Below, one piece after another: positions 43,126-50,739 of a DNA stretch of 64,000 nt. How positions within the stretch are numbered: the first letter of the stretch is position 1; each line of letters begins with the position of its first letter. The stretch is from NCBI GenBank assembly GCA_016285075.1, contig JAEEQB010000003.1, forward strand, positions 1 through 64,000. Direction: 5' to 3'. The translations under genes and the position numbers were made by a program. Source of the DNA: Prevotella sp. GTDB lineage: Bacteria > Bacteroidota > Bacteroidia > Bacteroidales > Bacteroidaceae. The notes below the pieces were generated by a model. The model was not told the origin of the DNA, searched no databases, and saw nothing but the letters and a program-made list of their open reading frames with translations.

Positions 43126-44601
43126 CTATGATATGAGCTGACTGACGGCACGACGCCATTCTGCATAAAGCGTGGCATTCTCGGGCGACAGCTGTGGTTG
43201 GTACACTTGTGTCACCTTACGGAAGATGGTCACCTCGTCGAACTGCCTCCAGATGCCCCGTGCGAAACCGTTCATGACAACAGCACCGAGGGCTGAGGCA
43301 TCATCCACCTCTGTACAGACGACAGGAGTTTCCAGCAGGTCTGCTTGGAACTGCATGAGGAAGCGGTTCTTCGTAGGACCGCCATCGGCGCAGATCTCAC
43401 GGAGAGAACCGCCTGTGGCACGGGCCATCACATCGACCAGGTCTTTTATCTGATAGGCAATGCTCTCCAAGGCTGCCCGAAGGAAATGAGATTTTGTCGT
43501 GGCAAAGGTAAGACCGAAGACAGCGCCCTTAACGCCGCTCTTCCACCAAGGAGCACCAAGCCCTGAGAAGGCAGGTACGATGTATACTCCGCCGTTGTCG
43601 GCAACACTTGTGGCCAGCGTTTCCATCTCCGACGGATGACCTACAAGCTGTAGCTGGTCTGCTATCCATTTCAAGGTAGCGCCTGTACTATAGATATTCC
43701 CCTCATAGCCGTACCACGTTCTGCCGAAGGCCGAGAATCCCACGGAGGTGACAAGTCCTTCGGGTGCCGGCAGGGGCTGTTCGCCAATATTAACCATGAC
43801 GCTGGAACCTGTTCCATAGGTCACTTTGCCTGAGCCCTTCTCAAAACACATCTGCCCGACCAGTGCACCGTGGGAATCGCCCAAGACTCCGGCTATCTTT
43901 ATGGGTGACTCGAAGATGTCCTCGACAGTGGTCTCGCCATAGACAGCATCACAGGGTCTCACCTCAGGCATCATGGTGCGCGGGATATCGAAAAGCCGCA
44001 GCAGATCTTCGTCCCATTGCAGGGTGTGGATATTGAAGAGCATGGTGCGCGAGGCGTTGGTGGTATCGGTGGCGTGTACCTGGCCGTTTGTCAGTTTCCA
44101 TATCAGCCAAGTGTCTATAGTGCCCATCAGCAGGTTACCTTGCGCAGCCTCCTCGCGGGCTCCTTCTGTCTGGTCGAGTAACCATTTCACACCTGAGGCA
44201 GAGAAATTGGGATCAATCAGCAGTCCGCTCTTCTCCATCACCATCTCTGTCTTTCCCTCGGCACGAAGCTGCTGACAGAGGGCTGCACCTCGTGTGTCCT
44301 GCCACACCATGGCGCGGGCTATGGGTTTGCCGGTCTGTTTGCTCCATACTACAGCTGTCTCACGCTGATTGGTAATGGCGAGACTGTAACTGGCTGATTC
44401 TCTCTTTGTGAAATTCACGAGATAAGCAATGGCTTTCACCATGTTCCGGTATATTTCTTCAGCATCATGCTCTACCCACCCTGTCTGCGGATAGTATTGG
44501 TGATGATCTACGCTGGTACGTGCTACAATATGGCACTGCTCGTCAAACAGCAGGGCTTTCGTTGACGAGGTGCTCTGGTCTATGGCTATGATGTAATCCA
44601 T
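43126..44601 (-). CDS. FGGY-family carbohydrate kinase
   Basis: A 491-residue cytoplasmic sugar or polyol kinase. It starts I-A-I-D-Q-S-T-S-S-T-K-A-L-L-F-D and keeps I-T-N-Q-R-E-T-A-V-V-W and W-Q-D-T-R, close to glycerol kinase. The predicted catalytic base is Asp242 in L-G-D-S-H-G-A-L-V-G-Q. The FGGY signature region appears as G-L-T-F-A-T-T-K-S-H-F-L-R-A-A-L-E-S and A-D-G-G-P-T-K-N. Glycerol, xylulose, erythrulose and apulose kinases are all possible. The two transketolase subunits before it suggest a ketose product. Kinase plus split transketolase is the known set-up for D-apulose breakdown, and apiose is a pectin sugar, but no apiose isomerase is seen here. Confidence 0.88.
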   Translation of the reverse strand: MDYIIAIDQSTSSTKALLFDEQCHIVARTSVDHHQYYPQTGWVEHDAEEIYRNMVKAIAYLVNFTKRESASYSLAITNQRETAVVWSKQTGKPIARAMVWQDTRGAALCQQLRAEGKTEMVMEKSGLLIDPNFSASGVKWLLDQTEGAREEAAQGNLLMGTIDTWLIWKLTNGQVHATDTTNASRTMLFNIHTLQWDEDLLRLFDIPRTMMPEVRPCDAVYGETTVEDIFESPIKIAGVLGDSHGALVGQMCFEKGSGKVTYGTGSSVMVNIGEQPLPAPEGLVTSVGFSAFGRTWYGYEGNIYSTGATLKWIADQLQLVGHPSEMETLATSVADNGGVYIVPAFSGLGAPWWKSGVKGAVFGLTFATTKSHFLRAALESIAYQIKDLVDVMARATGGSLREICADGGPTKNRFLMQFQADLLETPVVCTEVDDASALGAVVMNGFARGIWRQFDEVTIFRKVTQVYQPQLSPENATLYAEWRRAVSQLIS

Positions 44602-44604
44602 AAT

Positions 44605-44697
44605 AGTTCAGAGTTCAAAGTTCATAATTCATAGTTCTTGCCTTGCAAGCGACCAAAAGTCGAGCGCATAGTTGAGAGTTCAGGGTTGAGAATTGAT
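44605..44697 (-). repeat. two 7-bp repeat arrays between kinase and transketolase genes
   Basis: On the plus strand 44605-44639 reads AGTTCAG, AGTTCAA, AGTTCAT, AATTCAT, AGTTCTT. 44670-44697 reads AGTTGAG, AGTTCAG, GGTTGAG, AATTGAT. The second array runs into the transketolase gene and encodes its last residues N-S-Q-P and the stop. A small GACC-AAAAGTC stretch separates the arrays. Confidence 0.8.
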
Positions 44698-45612
44698 TAA
44701 CCCAAGAACTGCTTTGACGATACCTTCAGCATCGAGACCGTAATGGTGGAATATTTCCGCGTTGGTACCGTGTACCACGTTCTCATCAGGAATTCCGAGT
44801 AAACGTACAGGGACGGGATGCTCACTGATCGTCTCCAACACCATGGCGCCAAGGCCGCCAAAACGGCTGTGTTCTTCTACGGTGACTATGCGTCCTGTTT
44901 CACTGGCAGCCTTACGGATAGCCTCTTCGTCAAATGGTTTCAGCCACGAGCAGTCGAGCACCCGTGCAGAGATACCCTGCTGCTGCAACTGCAGACCTGC
45001 CTGCCAGGCGTGGTAAACGGTCTCTCCGGTGGCGACAATCGTCACGTCGCTTCCGTCAAGGACGGTGATGGCTTTGCCCACCTCAAATGCGAAGTCATCG
45101 TTCTCATAGACATCGGGCACGGCAGCACGTCCCACACGGACATAGCATGGTTTTTGGAAATCAACGAGTAACTTCACCAACTTTTTCGTAACGCGCCAGT
45201 CAGAGGGCAGACAGACGGTCATGCCAGGGAAAGTGCGGAGCACAGCAATGTCGTGAAGCGAATGATGAGTGGCTCCAAGTGCTCCGTACGCCACACCACC
45301 CGAAACGCCAAGGATCGTGACGGGGTTCTCGGAATAGGCCAGGTCCACTTTCACCTGTTCCAGGCTTCGCGCCACGTAGAAGCAGGCAGGACCGCAGCAG
45401 AACACTTTCTTTCCGGAATGTGCCAGTCCGGCAGAAATGCCCACGGCATCCTGCTCGGCAATGCCGCATTCCACGAACTGTTCCGGTAGCGCATTTGCAT
45501 AGTCGCCTAAAGTGACTGAACCACGTGCGTCTGTCGTTACGGCTATAATATCCTTGTCCTCACGTGCTAACTCCAACAACGTGTCAGTAAACTGTTTTCT
45601 ACAAGCTATCAT
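44680..45612 (-). CDS. transketolase-like C-terminal subunit
   Basis: A 310-residue protein equal to the second half of transketolase: pyrimidine-binding domain with E-C-G-I-A-E-Q-D-A-V-G-I-S-A-G-L and the C-terminal domain ending near L-L-G-I-P-D-E-N-V-V-H-G-T. It must pair with the N-terminal subunit encoded just before it to form an active thiamine diphosphate enzyme. Split transketolases include true pentose-phosphate enzymes and relatives such as apulose-4-phosphate transketolase. The place next to an FGGY kinase favours a dedicated catabolic role. Starts 10 bp after the N-terminal subunit. The last codons come from a 7-bp repeat array. Confidence 0.9.
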   Translation of the reverse strand: MIACRKQFTDTLLELAREDKDIIAVTTDARGSVTLGDYANALPEQFVECGIAEQDAVGISAGLAHSGKKVFCCGPACFYVARSLEQVKVDLAYSENPVTILGVSGGVAYGALGATHHSLHDIAVLRTFPGMTVCLPSDWRVTKKLVKLLVDFQKPCYVRVGRAAVPDVYENDDFAFEVGKAITVLDGSDVTIVATGETVYHAWQAGLQLQQQGISARVLDCSWLKPFDEEAIRKAASETGRIVTVEEHSRFGGLGAMVLETISEHPVPVRLLGIPDENVVHGTNAEIFHHYGLDAEGIVKAVLGLINSQP

Positions 45613-45622
45613 ACTTTTATGT

Positions 45623-46453
45623 TTATTGTAAACTCTTGATCCGGTTTTCTATTTCTGCCACAGCAGCCTTACACTGCTCCTCATTGAGAACGCCATGATG
45701 CCATTTGGCAATGCCCTCCATGAAACTCACACCCTTGCCCTTTGTGGTCTCCGAGATGATTAGGTGTGGCTTCTTGTTGGTATAGTCTATCGTATGGAAG
45801 GTCTTCACGATGTCTTCCATCGAGTCTCCATTCATGCTGACGACATCCCATCCGAAGGCACCCCATCGCTCAGCGATGCTGTCGATAGGCATCACATTCT
45901 CCGTGTCACCACTGATCTGCAGGTGGTTGCGGTCGATGATGGCAACGAGATTGTCCAACTGGTATTTGTGGCCAGCCATCGCAGCCTCATAGATGGAGCC
46001 TTCTCCCTGCTCGCCATCGCCCATCAACACATAGGTCCTCCATGCCTTCTTGTCCATCTTCGCTGCAATCGCCATACCAATGCCAATGCTCAGCCCATGG
46101 CCCAAGGCTCCGCTGTTCACCTCTATGCCGGGCACCTCAATAGTTGGATGCCCGCTGAGTATGCTGCCATACTGCCCGAGGGTGTCCAGCACTTCAGGCT
46201 TCAGAAATCCTTTGGCCTCTAAAGTGACATACAACGCCTCCACACAGTGTCCCTTCGAAAGCACGAAGCGGTCACGATCTGCAGCCTTCGGGTTAGCAGA
46301 GTCCAGATTCTTCATGACGCTGAAATAAAGGGCTGTCATCACGTTCAGGCATGACAGATCGCCGCCAATGTGACCGGCCTTGGCGGCATAAACTACTTCT
46401 ACGAGTCGTTTTCTGTTCTTCTCTGCTATCAGAGTCAATTCTTTGTTTGTCAT
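45623..46453 (-). CDS. transketolase-like N-terminal subunit
   Basis: A 276-residue protein equal to the diphosphate-binding half of transketolase: K-A-G-H-I-G-G-D-L-S, L-S-K-G-H-C-V-E-A-L-Y, and the thiamine diphosphate motif G-D-G-E-Q-G-E-G-S-I-Y-E-A-A to I-I-D-R-N. The histidine in G-A-L-G-H-G-L-S is conserved. First gene of the minus operon with the C-terminal subunit, kinase and methyltransferase fusion. The 145-bp upstream gap contains a 9-bp tandem repeat but no consensus promoter that I can defend. Confidence 0.92.
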   Translation of the reverse strand: MTNKELTLIAEKNRKRLVEVVYAAKAGHIGGDLSCLNVMTALYFSVMKNLDSANPKAADRDRFVLSKGHCVEALYVTLEAKGFLKPEVLDTLGQYGSILSGHPTIEVPGIEVNSGALGHGLSIGIGMAIAAKMDKKAWRTYVLMGDGEQGEGSIYEAAMAGHKYQLDNLVAIIDRNHLQISGDTENVMPIDSIAERWGAFGWDVVSMNGDSMEDIVKTFHTIDYTNKKPHLIISETTKGKGVSFMEGIAKWHHGVLNEEQCKAAVAEIENRIKSLQ

Positions 46454-46480
46454 ATTTCTGTTTTATGTATTTTTCTGTTT

Positions 46481-46507
46481 CGGAAGTTATCGAAGTTAAC
46501 GAAGTTC
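46481..46507. repeat. three 9-bp direct repeats before the transketolase operon
   Basis: CGGAAGTTA, TCGAAGTTA and ACGAAGTTC follow one another 28-54 bases upstream of the first start codon. On the minus strand they read GAACTTCGT, TAACTTCGA, TAACTTCCG and partly resemble a -7 box. They could be operator half-sites or simple slippage. Confidence 0.6.
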
Positions 46508-46598
46508 TTTTGCAAGCAAAGTCTCTCCTTTGTCACCGAGCAATCTCTTCGTTTGGCATCATGTCGCAATACTTGCAAAGAATTTCATGGAATCTATC

Positions 46599-48449
46599 CT
46601 ATTCTTCAATGCCCGCCATGTTATAAGTGTTCCCGTTTCTGTGAATCAGCAGTCGACCATGATCCATCCATTTCCTATTGGACGAGTGATGGCGGATGGT
46701 AAGCGGAGAACAGATACCGCTCGTCTCACCCTTCTGGAAGAGCGTGATGATGAGGCAGCACTGCTTGGCTCCGAGTGTGAAGGAGAAATGTCCCCCTGCC
46801 GGTACTGAAGAAGCATCAAGGGTGTGCGACACATAGGTCATATTGCCGCTACTGTCCTTGGCAGGAAAAACATAGTCGGTACTGCCGAAGGTCGTGCCGT
46901 TGAAACGGCTGATGTAGGCATCAGCGTCATAGTTGTCGTAACCGTAGAATTTCACTTTTTCCACCTTCATGCCCGCAGGTAACTGAATAGTATACTCAAC
47001 GTTAGCAGAATACTTCACGGTGTTCGACTTTCCTGTGGCATATCCTTTTCCACTTGCATTCGAGACCGACACCCCGCCATCAAATAGATAGGTGGTCGTA
47101 GGGTCGCTGGTGGTATAGGTGGATACCGACAGGTCCGTTGTGGTATATCCCTCTGCCTCGTCCAGTGACTCCAATCGCTGCTTCCAGGAGGGGTACTCTG
47201 ATTTGATGACGTTAAGCGGCCAGCTGCCCATGAACTGGTAGCTGGTGCGACGCTCGGCGTTGAGCGATGTCAGTACGGGACATCCCTTCCAATCGGTGGT
47301 ATCTGGAGTATCTTCAAAGCTATACATGAACCGGTAGAAAAGATGTGCCAGATTGTTGTCATAAATGGCAAAGATAGGCTGGTAGGCTCTGTCGGGTTGA
47401 TAGGATTTCGTGGCAATCTCGTATTCAGTATAGGTATAGGTCTTGCCACCTGTGGAATAGGAGCGCGACTTGCCTCGGTTCCTCAGCTTGTTGAAGAATG
47501 CTTTGTAGGTCTTTTCAGCACAGGCACCTCCCAGCTGTATGAAACGTCCCCAGACAGCGCTGCCTTCCTTGTCAATGACGTGGCGGTCTTTCTCGCCTTT
47601 GGCATTGGTGAAGTCTTCCACCGCCTTATTAGGAATCTTGTGCGCATCAAGCCACGCCACAGCGGTATGAATGGTCTGCTGTAACTCCTTCGAAGGCTTC
47701 TCAATCGTCATCAGATAAGACAGCAGGCTGGCCGACTCGCTGCCACTGATGGAAGGCAGCTCATGGGGGCGTCCCTCTGCAGGCAGGAAAGTCGTTGTGT
47801 CGTGCTGGGCGCACCACGCGGCAGGTGTGCCGTTATCGTCCACCTGACACTTGATAATCACTTCTATTGCCCTCTGTACGGCCTGCATGCAATGCTGGCG
47901 GGTGGCTTCATCGGTCATATCAGCAAAGTCCCCCTTGCCGGAACCAATCTCCTGCAGCAGGCGCATCACATTGGTCATCAGGTCATCGTTGAACGTGATA
48001 TAGTCCTGATAGCTGCCATTGCCCGACAGTGGCCAGTACTGAGACCACCCTCCGCAGCCCTTCTCCGACTTGAAGATCATGTTCAAGGCTTTTAGGAAAG
48101 AAGTCCTGTATTTCTCCACCTTCGTCTTTTGCCAAACCTTTGCCAGGAAGCGCATCTCCATCGTCGTAGCACCGTTGTCCAGACAGGAGTGTTCGCTGCG
48201 TGCATTGTAGAGTGCTTTCTTCTCGTTCTCTGTCAGCTTATGCAGTTGGTCGTTCTTCATCCAACCGCCGTTAGTCTTCTGCACATACAGCACTACGTCG
48301 GCTATCTGCTGCGCCTCGGCACTGCCATACCATGCAGCTTCCATTCTCCCCGAACAGATGTCGCTCCACTTCATCGACGAAGCATCAGCGGCCATCATAG
48401 TGATTAAGATCCCCCAAAGGAGGAAAAGCGTTAACAGAGTCTTCTTCAT
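46599..48449 (-). CDS. pectate lyase, polysaccharide lyase family 10, likely type IX-secreted
   Basis: A 616-residue exported protein with signal peptide (L-L-T-L-F-L-L-W-G-I-L-I-T-M-M-A-A-D). Residues about 30-370 match PL10 pectate lyases, which cut polygalacturonate by calcium-assisted elimination: G-G-W-M-K-N near the start, G-G-W-S-Q-Y-W-P, Y-I-T-F-N-D-D-L-M and L-P-S-I-S-G-S-E-S-A, and R-A-Y-Q-P-I-F-A-I-Y-D. A beta-rich region follows (about 440-575). The end, G-R-L-L-I-H-R-N-G-N-T-Y-N-M-A-G, resembles a short type A sorting domain of the type IX system, whose PorU and PorV are encoded at 6.4-11.2 kb. It overlaps the stop/start of the PL1-type gene by one base and is cotranscribed after it. 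Confidence 0.88.
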   Translation of the reverse strand: MKKTLLTLFLLWGILITMMAADASSMKWSDICSGRMEAAWYGSAEAQQIADVVLYVQKTNGGWMKNDQLHKLTENEKKALYNARSEHSCLDNGATTMEMRFLAKVWQKTKVEKYRTSFLKALNMIFKSEKGCGGWSQYWPLSGNGSYQDYITFNDDLMTNVMRLLQEIGSGKGDFADMTDEATRQHCMQAVQRAIEVIIKCQVDDNGTPAAWCAQHDTTTFLPAEGRPHELPSISGSESASLLSYLMTIEKPSKELQQTIHTAVAWLDAHKIPNKAVEDFTNAKGEKDRHVIDKEGSAVWGRFIQLGGACAEKTYKAFFNKLRNRGKSRSYSTGGKTYTYTEYEIATKSYQPDRAYQPIFAIYDNNLAHLFYRFMYSFEDTPDTTDWKGCPVLTSLNAERRTSYQFMGSWPLNVIKSEYPSWKQRLESLDEAEGYTTTDLSVSTYTTSDPTTTYLFDGGVSVSNASGKGYATGKSNTVKYSANVEYTIQLPAGMKVEKVKFYGYDNYDADAYISRFNGTTFGSTDYVFPAKDSSGNMTYVSHTLDASSVPAGGHFSFTLGAKQCCLIITLFQKGETSGICSPLTIRHHSSNRKWMDHGRLLIHRNGNTYNMAGIEE

Positions 48450-50197
48450 TAGTTCAGTCGCCCTTTGGCTTCAAGTGTATCGTAATTGTTCTCCGGGTTG
48501 TGCCAGTCCACCTTCACATTGGTAGGAATGGCATTGATATACTTCTCGATGTTCGTGTATCCGTCGCCATTGCAGTCCTTTACAGCATCCGAAGGATCAT
48601 TGGGATTCAGACCGTTTGCCTTCTCCCATGCGTCAGGCATACCATCGCTGTCAGTATCCACATAGGGCTTCCAGTCGCCATACTCCGGATATCCGCCCAT
48701 CTGACGCGGGTCAGTAATAATGCCCTGCTTGTAGGAGTCGTTCCCTAGACGGCGGTATTTGAAGAAACCCTCCTCGTTCATCGATTTCTTGTGCAGTCCC
48801 CACATGTCGCCATAGGGATTGTTCTTCACCTTCTTCTCATAGTCCTCCACAAAGTAGGCCTTTCCTGTCCTAACCTCTTCACAGATGCGGCTGTCCACAA
48901 TGTCGCGGCAGGGCACTGTAGCACCGGCATGCGTGAGCACCCAGTCAAAGGCAGCCTTCGTTTCCATAATGGTGATGGGCGCCATTGTGAACGGCTCGTC
49001 CGAACGCATCAGCGCCAGTTCCGTCTCGTCTATGTCACCGTCCTTGTCGGCTATCTGTATGCCACCTTTCCAGTTGTCTTTCGTAATCTCAGGATAGCCC
49101 TCCATGATGTTGCCGCTGGCATAGACACGACCGTACTGCTTGAAGGGGAACAGCCCCTGTGAGCGGCTTTCGCTTTTCACAATACGATGGCCTACGGCTG
49201 TTGTTTTCGGTGTCAGAGGGCCGGGCTTGTAATAGTTGTTGATGAAGTTCGACATAGTGGAGTACTCGCCGCCATCGGCTGTGCGGTGCACCCAGTTGTA
49301 GACAATATTGTTGATGAAGTTGAACACGCCACCCCAGCCTATGGAAGGATTGCGCCCCGTGTTGTCTGCCCACAAGTTACGCATGAAGGTCGTGTTCTCG
49401 CCACCGATAGTAGAACCGAAGGAGTGATTCCACGTGTCAAGGGCCTTTGCCGAGATGGTATTCTGGATGGTCACATTCACCGTGGGCGACTTGCGTTTCT
49501 CCTTACCGTCCTTCAGGTCGAACATGTGGCGGTAGAATGAGATATTCTCGTCCAATCCCCATTCACACGAACAGTGGTCAATCATGATGTTACCAACAGG
49601 GTTCCCGCCGAAAGAATCCTCTCGGTGCCAGACAAGGGTCTCGCCACGGCGGAAACGCATATGCCTCACAATGACGTCATGGGTGTCCACTTGGAACGAT
49701 TCGCCTGCAATGATCACACCGCTTCCCGGTGCTGTCTGTCCTGCTATGGTAATATATGGTGCGCGGACATTAATGGGGGACTTCAGGCGGATAATGCCCG
49801 AAACGTTGAACACCACGATCCTTGCGCCACCTTGTTCACAGGCCCAGCGGAACGACCCCGGGCCGTCATCATTGAGATTGGTTACGGTAAGCACCTTGCC
49901 GCCACGGCCGCCGAATGTATACATGCCGCCACCCTCAGCTCCAGGGAATGCAGGAATCTTGGCTTGCCGCAGGTCATAGGGTCGCGAAGCCCAGGGCACA
50001 TAAGGCCTGCCCTCCTTGGCCTCTTTCACCACAACGGGGAAGGCTGCCTCCCACGCCGAGTCACTGTGCGCCTTCCATTGGCTCTCCAGTTTGTTAATCA
50101 GTTTAGTTGCCTCATCCGTCAGTTGCGGATACTGTGCACGTGTTGCCGTTGCTGTCAGTAGCAACGTAATGGCGATTGCCGGTATTTTCTTCTTCAT
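48449..50197 (-). CDS. pectate lyase-like protein, polysaccharide lyase family 1 type
   Basis: A 582-residue protein with signal peptide (I-T-L-L-L-T-A-T-A-T-R-A-Q). A right-handed beta-helix begins at F-P-G-A-E-G-G-G-M-Y-T-F-G-G-R-G-G-K-V, the usual PL1 opening, with I-M-I-D-H-C-S-C-E-W-G and Y-N-W-V-H-R later. The end has D-T-D-S-D-G-M-P-D-A-W-E and D-C-N-G-D-G-Y-T-N-I-E, calcium loops of thrombospondin type 3 or dockerin style. No type IX sorting domain is evident. It is the first gene of the two-lyase operon; an 8-bp inverted repeat lies 87-120 bases upstream of its start. Confidence 0.88.
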   Translation of the reverse strand: MKKKIPAIAITLLLTATATRAQYPQLTDEATKLINKLESQWKAHSDSAWEAAFPVVVKEAKEGRPYVPWASRPYDLRQAKIPAFPGAEGGGMYTFGGRGGKVLTVTNLNDDGPGSFRWACEQGGARIVVFNVSGIIRLKSPINVRAPYITIAGQTAPGSGVIIAGESFQVDTHDVIVRHMRFRRGETLVWHREDSFGGNPVGNIMIDHCSCEWGLDENISFYRHMFDLKDGKEKRKSPTVNVTIQNTISAKALDTWNHSFGSTIGGENTTFMRNLWADNTGRNPSIGWGGVFNFINNIVYNWVHRTADGGEYSTMSNFINNYYKPGPLTPKTTAVGHRIVKSESRSQGLFPFKQYGRVYASGNIMEGYPEITKDNWKGGIQIADKDGDIDETELALMRSDEPFTMAPITIMETKAAFDWVLTHAGATVPCRDIVDSRICEEVRTGKAYFVEDYEKKVKNNPYGDMWGLHKKSMNEEGFFKYRRLGNDSYKQGIITDPRQMGGYPEYGDWKPYVDTDSDGMPDAWEKANGLNPNDPSDAVKDCNGDGYTNIEKYINAIPTNVKVDWHNPENNYDTLEAKGRLN

Positions 50198-50283
50198 TGT
50201 ACTAAAATAAAAACGCGTTTTCTTTTGACTCTTGATAGTAGACTCTTTATACTAAAGACCACAAGAAAATCTGATTGTACTCA

Positions 50284-50317
50284 TCGGACTGACAGATAAT
50301 TACAAAAAACAGTCCGA
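50284..50317 (-). promoter_or_regulatory. 8-bp inverted repeat upstream of the pectate lyase operon
   Basis: TCGGACTG (50284-50291) and CAGTCCGA (50310-50317) are perfect inverted copies separated by 18 bases. They lie between the lyase operon and the divergent promoter at 50404. They may be a regulator-binding site or a weak terminator. Confidence 0.4.
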
Positions 50318-50403
50318 AAAGTGGCTAAGCGATTGTTTTCGCACACAAATGATTGATTTATGTCAAGAATGATGGTATAGTGTACACTTTTTCCATAGAA
50401 TTT

Positions 50404-50435
50404 TTTGGAAGATTGATTAAACCTTCGTACCTTTG
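50404..50435 (+). promoter_or_regulatory. rightward promoter without a downstream ORF
   Basis: TTTG (50404-50407), a 20-base spacer and TACCTTTG (50428-50435) form a consensus promoter. No plus-strand gene begins before 52977, and a strong terminator stands at 50688-50719. Confidence 0.75.
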
Positions 50436-50441
50436 CATCGT

Positions 50442-50725
50442 CAAAAAGATACAAGGCCGCAAGTGATGCGGATGAAGAAGATCTTTGAGACACAATAAAA
50501 TAGATTGTTTTAGGTTAGTAGTAATATTTATAGTTTTAGGTTTTTAGTTATTGGTAATAGAAAGTTTTCAACTGCGGATAACAGGTGGCCGTCGTGAGAC
50601 ATCCATTTAAACTTTCGAATTTTTAGTCCTATTGGGCTGAAAATTTCTTTTAAGAGAAAAAGGATTTTTAGTTAAACATAGGCTTGTTTCCGCTGTTACT
50701 CGCGAGAGTGGCAGCGGAACTTTGT
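50442..50725 (+). ncRNA. candidate non-coding RNA of about 280 bases
   Basis: The stretch lies between a consensus promoter and a strong hairpin, with no convincing reading frame. Inside it, GAATTTTTAGTCC (50617-50629) pairs with GGGCTGAAAATTTC (50634-50647) over about 13 base pairs around a TATT loop, with one bulged base. A run of TTTTAGG-like words fills 50500-50560. I see no RNase P, tmRNA, SRP or tRNA signature. It could instead be the leader of a lost gene. Confidence 0.5.
50688..50719 (+). terminator. strong intrinsic terminator
   Basis: TTCCGCTGTTACTC pairs with GAGTGGCAGCGGAA across a GCGA tetraloop (14 pairs, two of them G-T). CTTTGTTT follows on the plus strand. On the minus strand it lies 21 bases after the stop of the propeller gene and may serve it too. 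Confidence 0.7.
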
Positions 50726-50739
50726 TTCAGGCAATCGCT

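Noticed and set aside
44680..46453. frameshifted single transketolase gene
   Set aside because: The two halves have their own starts and a 10-bp gap, and each matches known split-subunit lengths.
50442..50725. RNase P RNA, tmRNA or SRP RNA
   Set aside because: The conserved sequence cores of these RNAs could not be found in the stretch.
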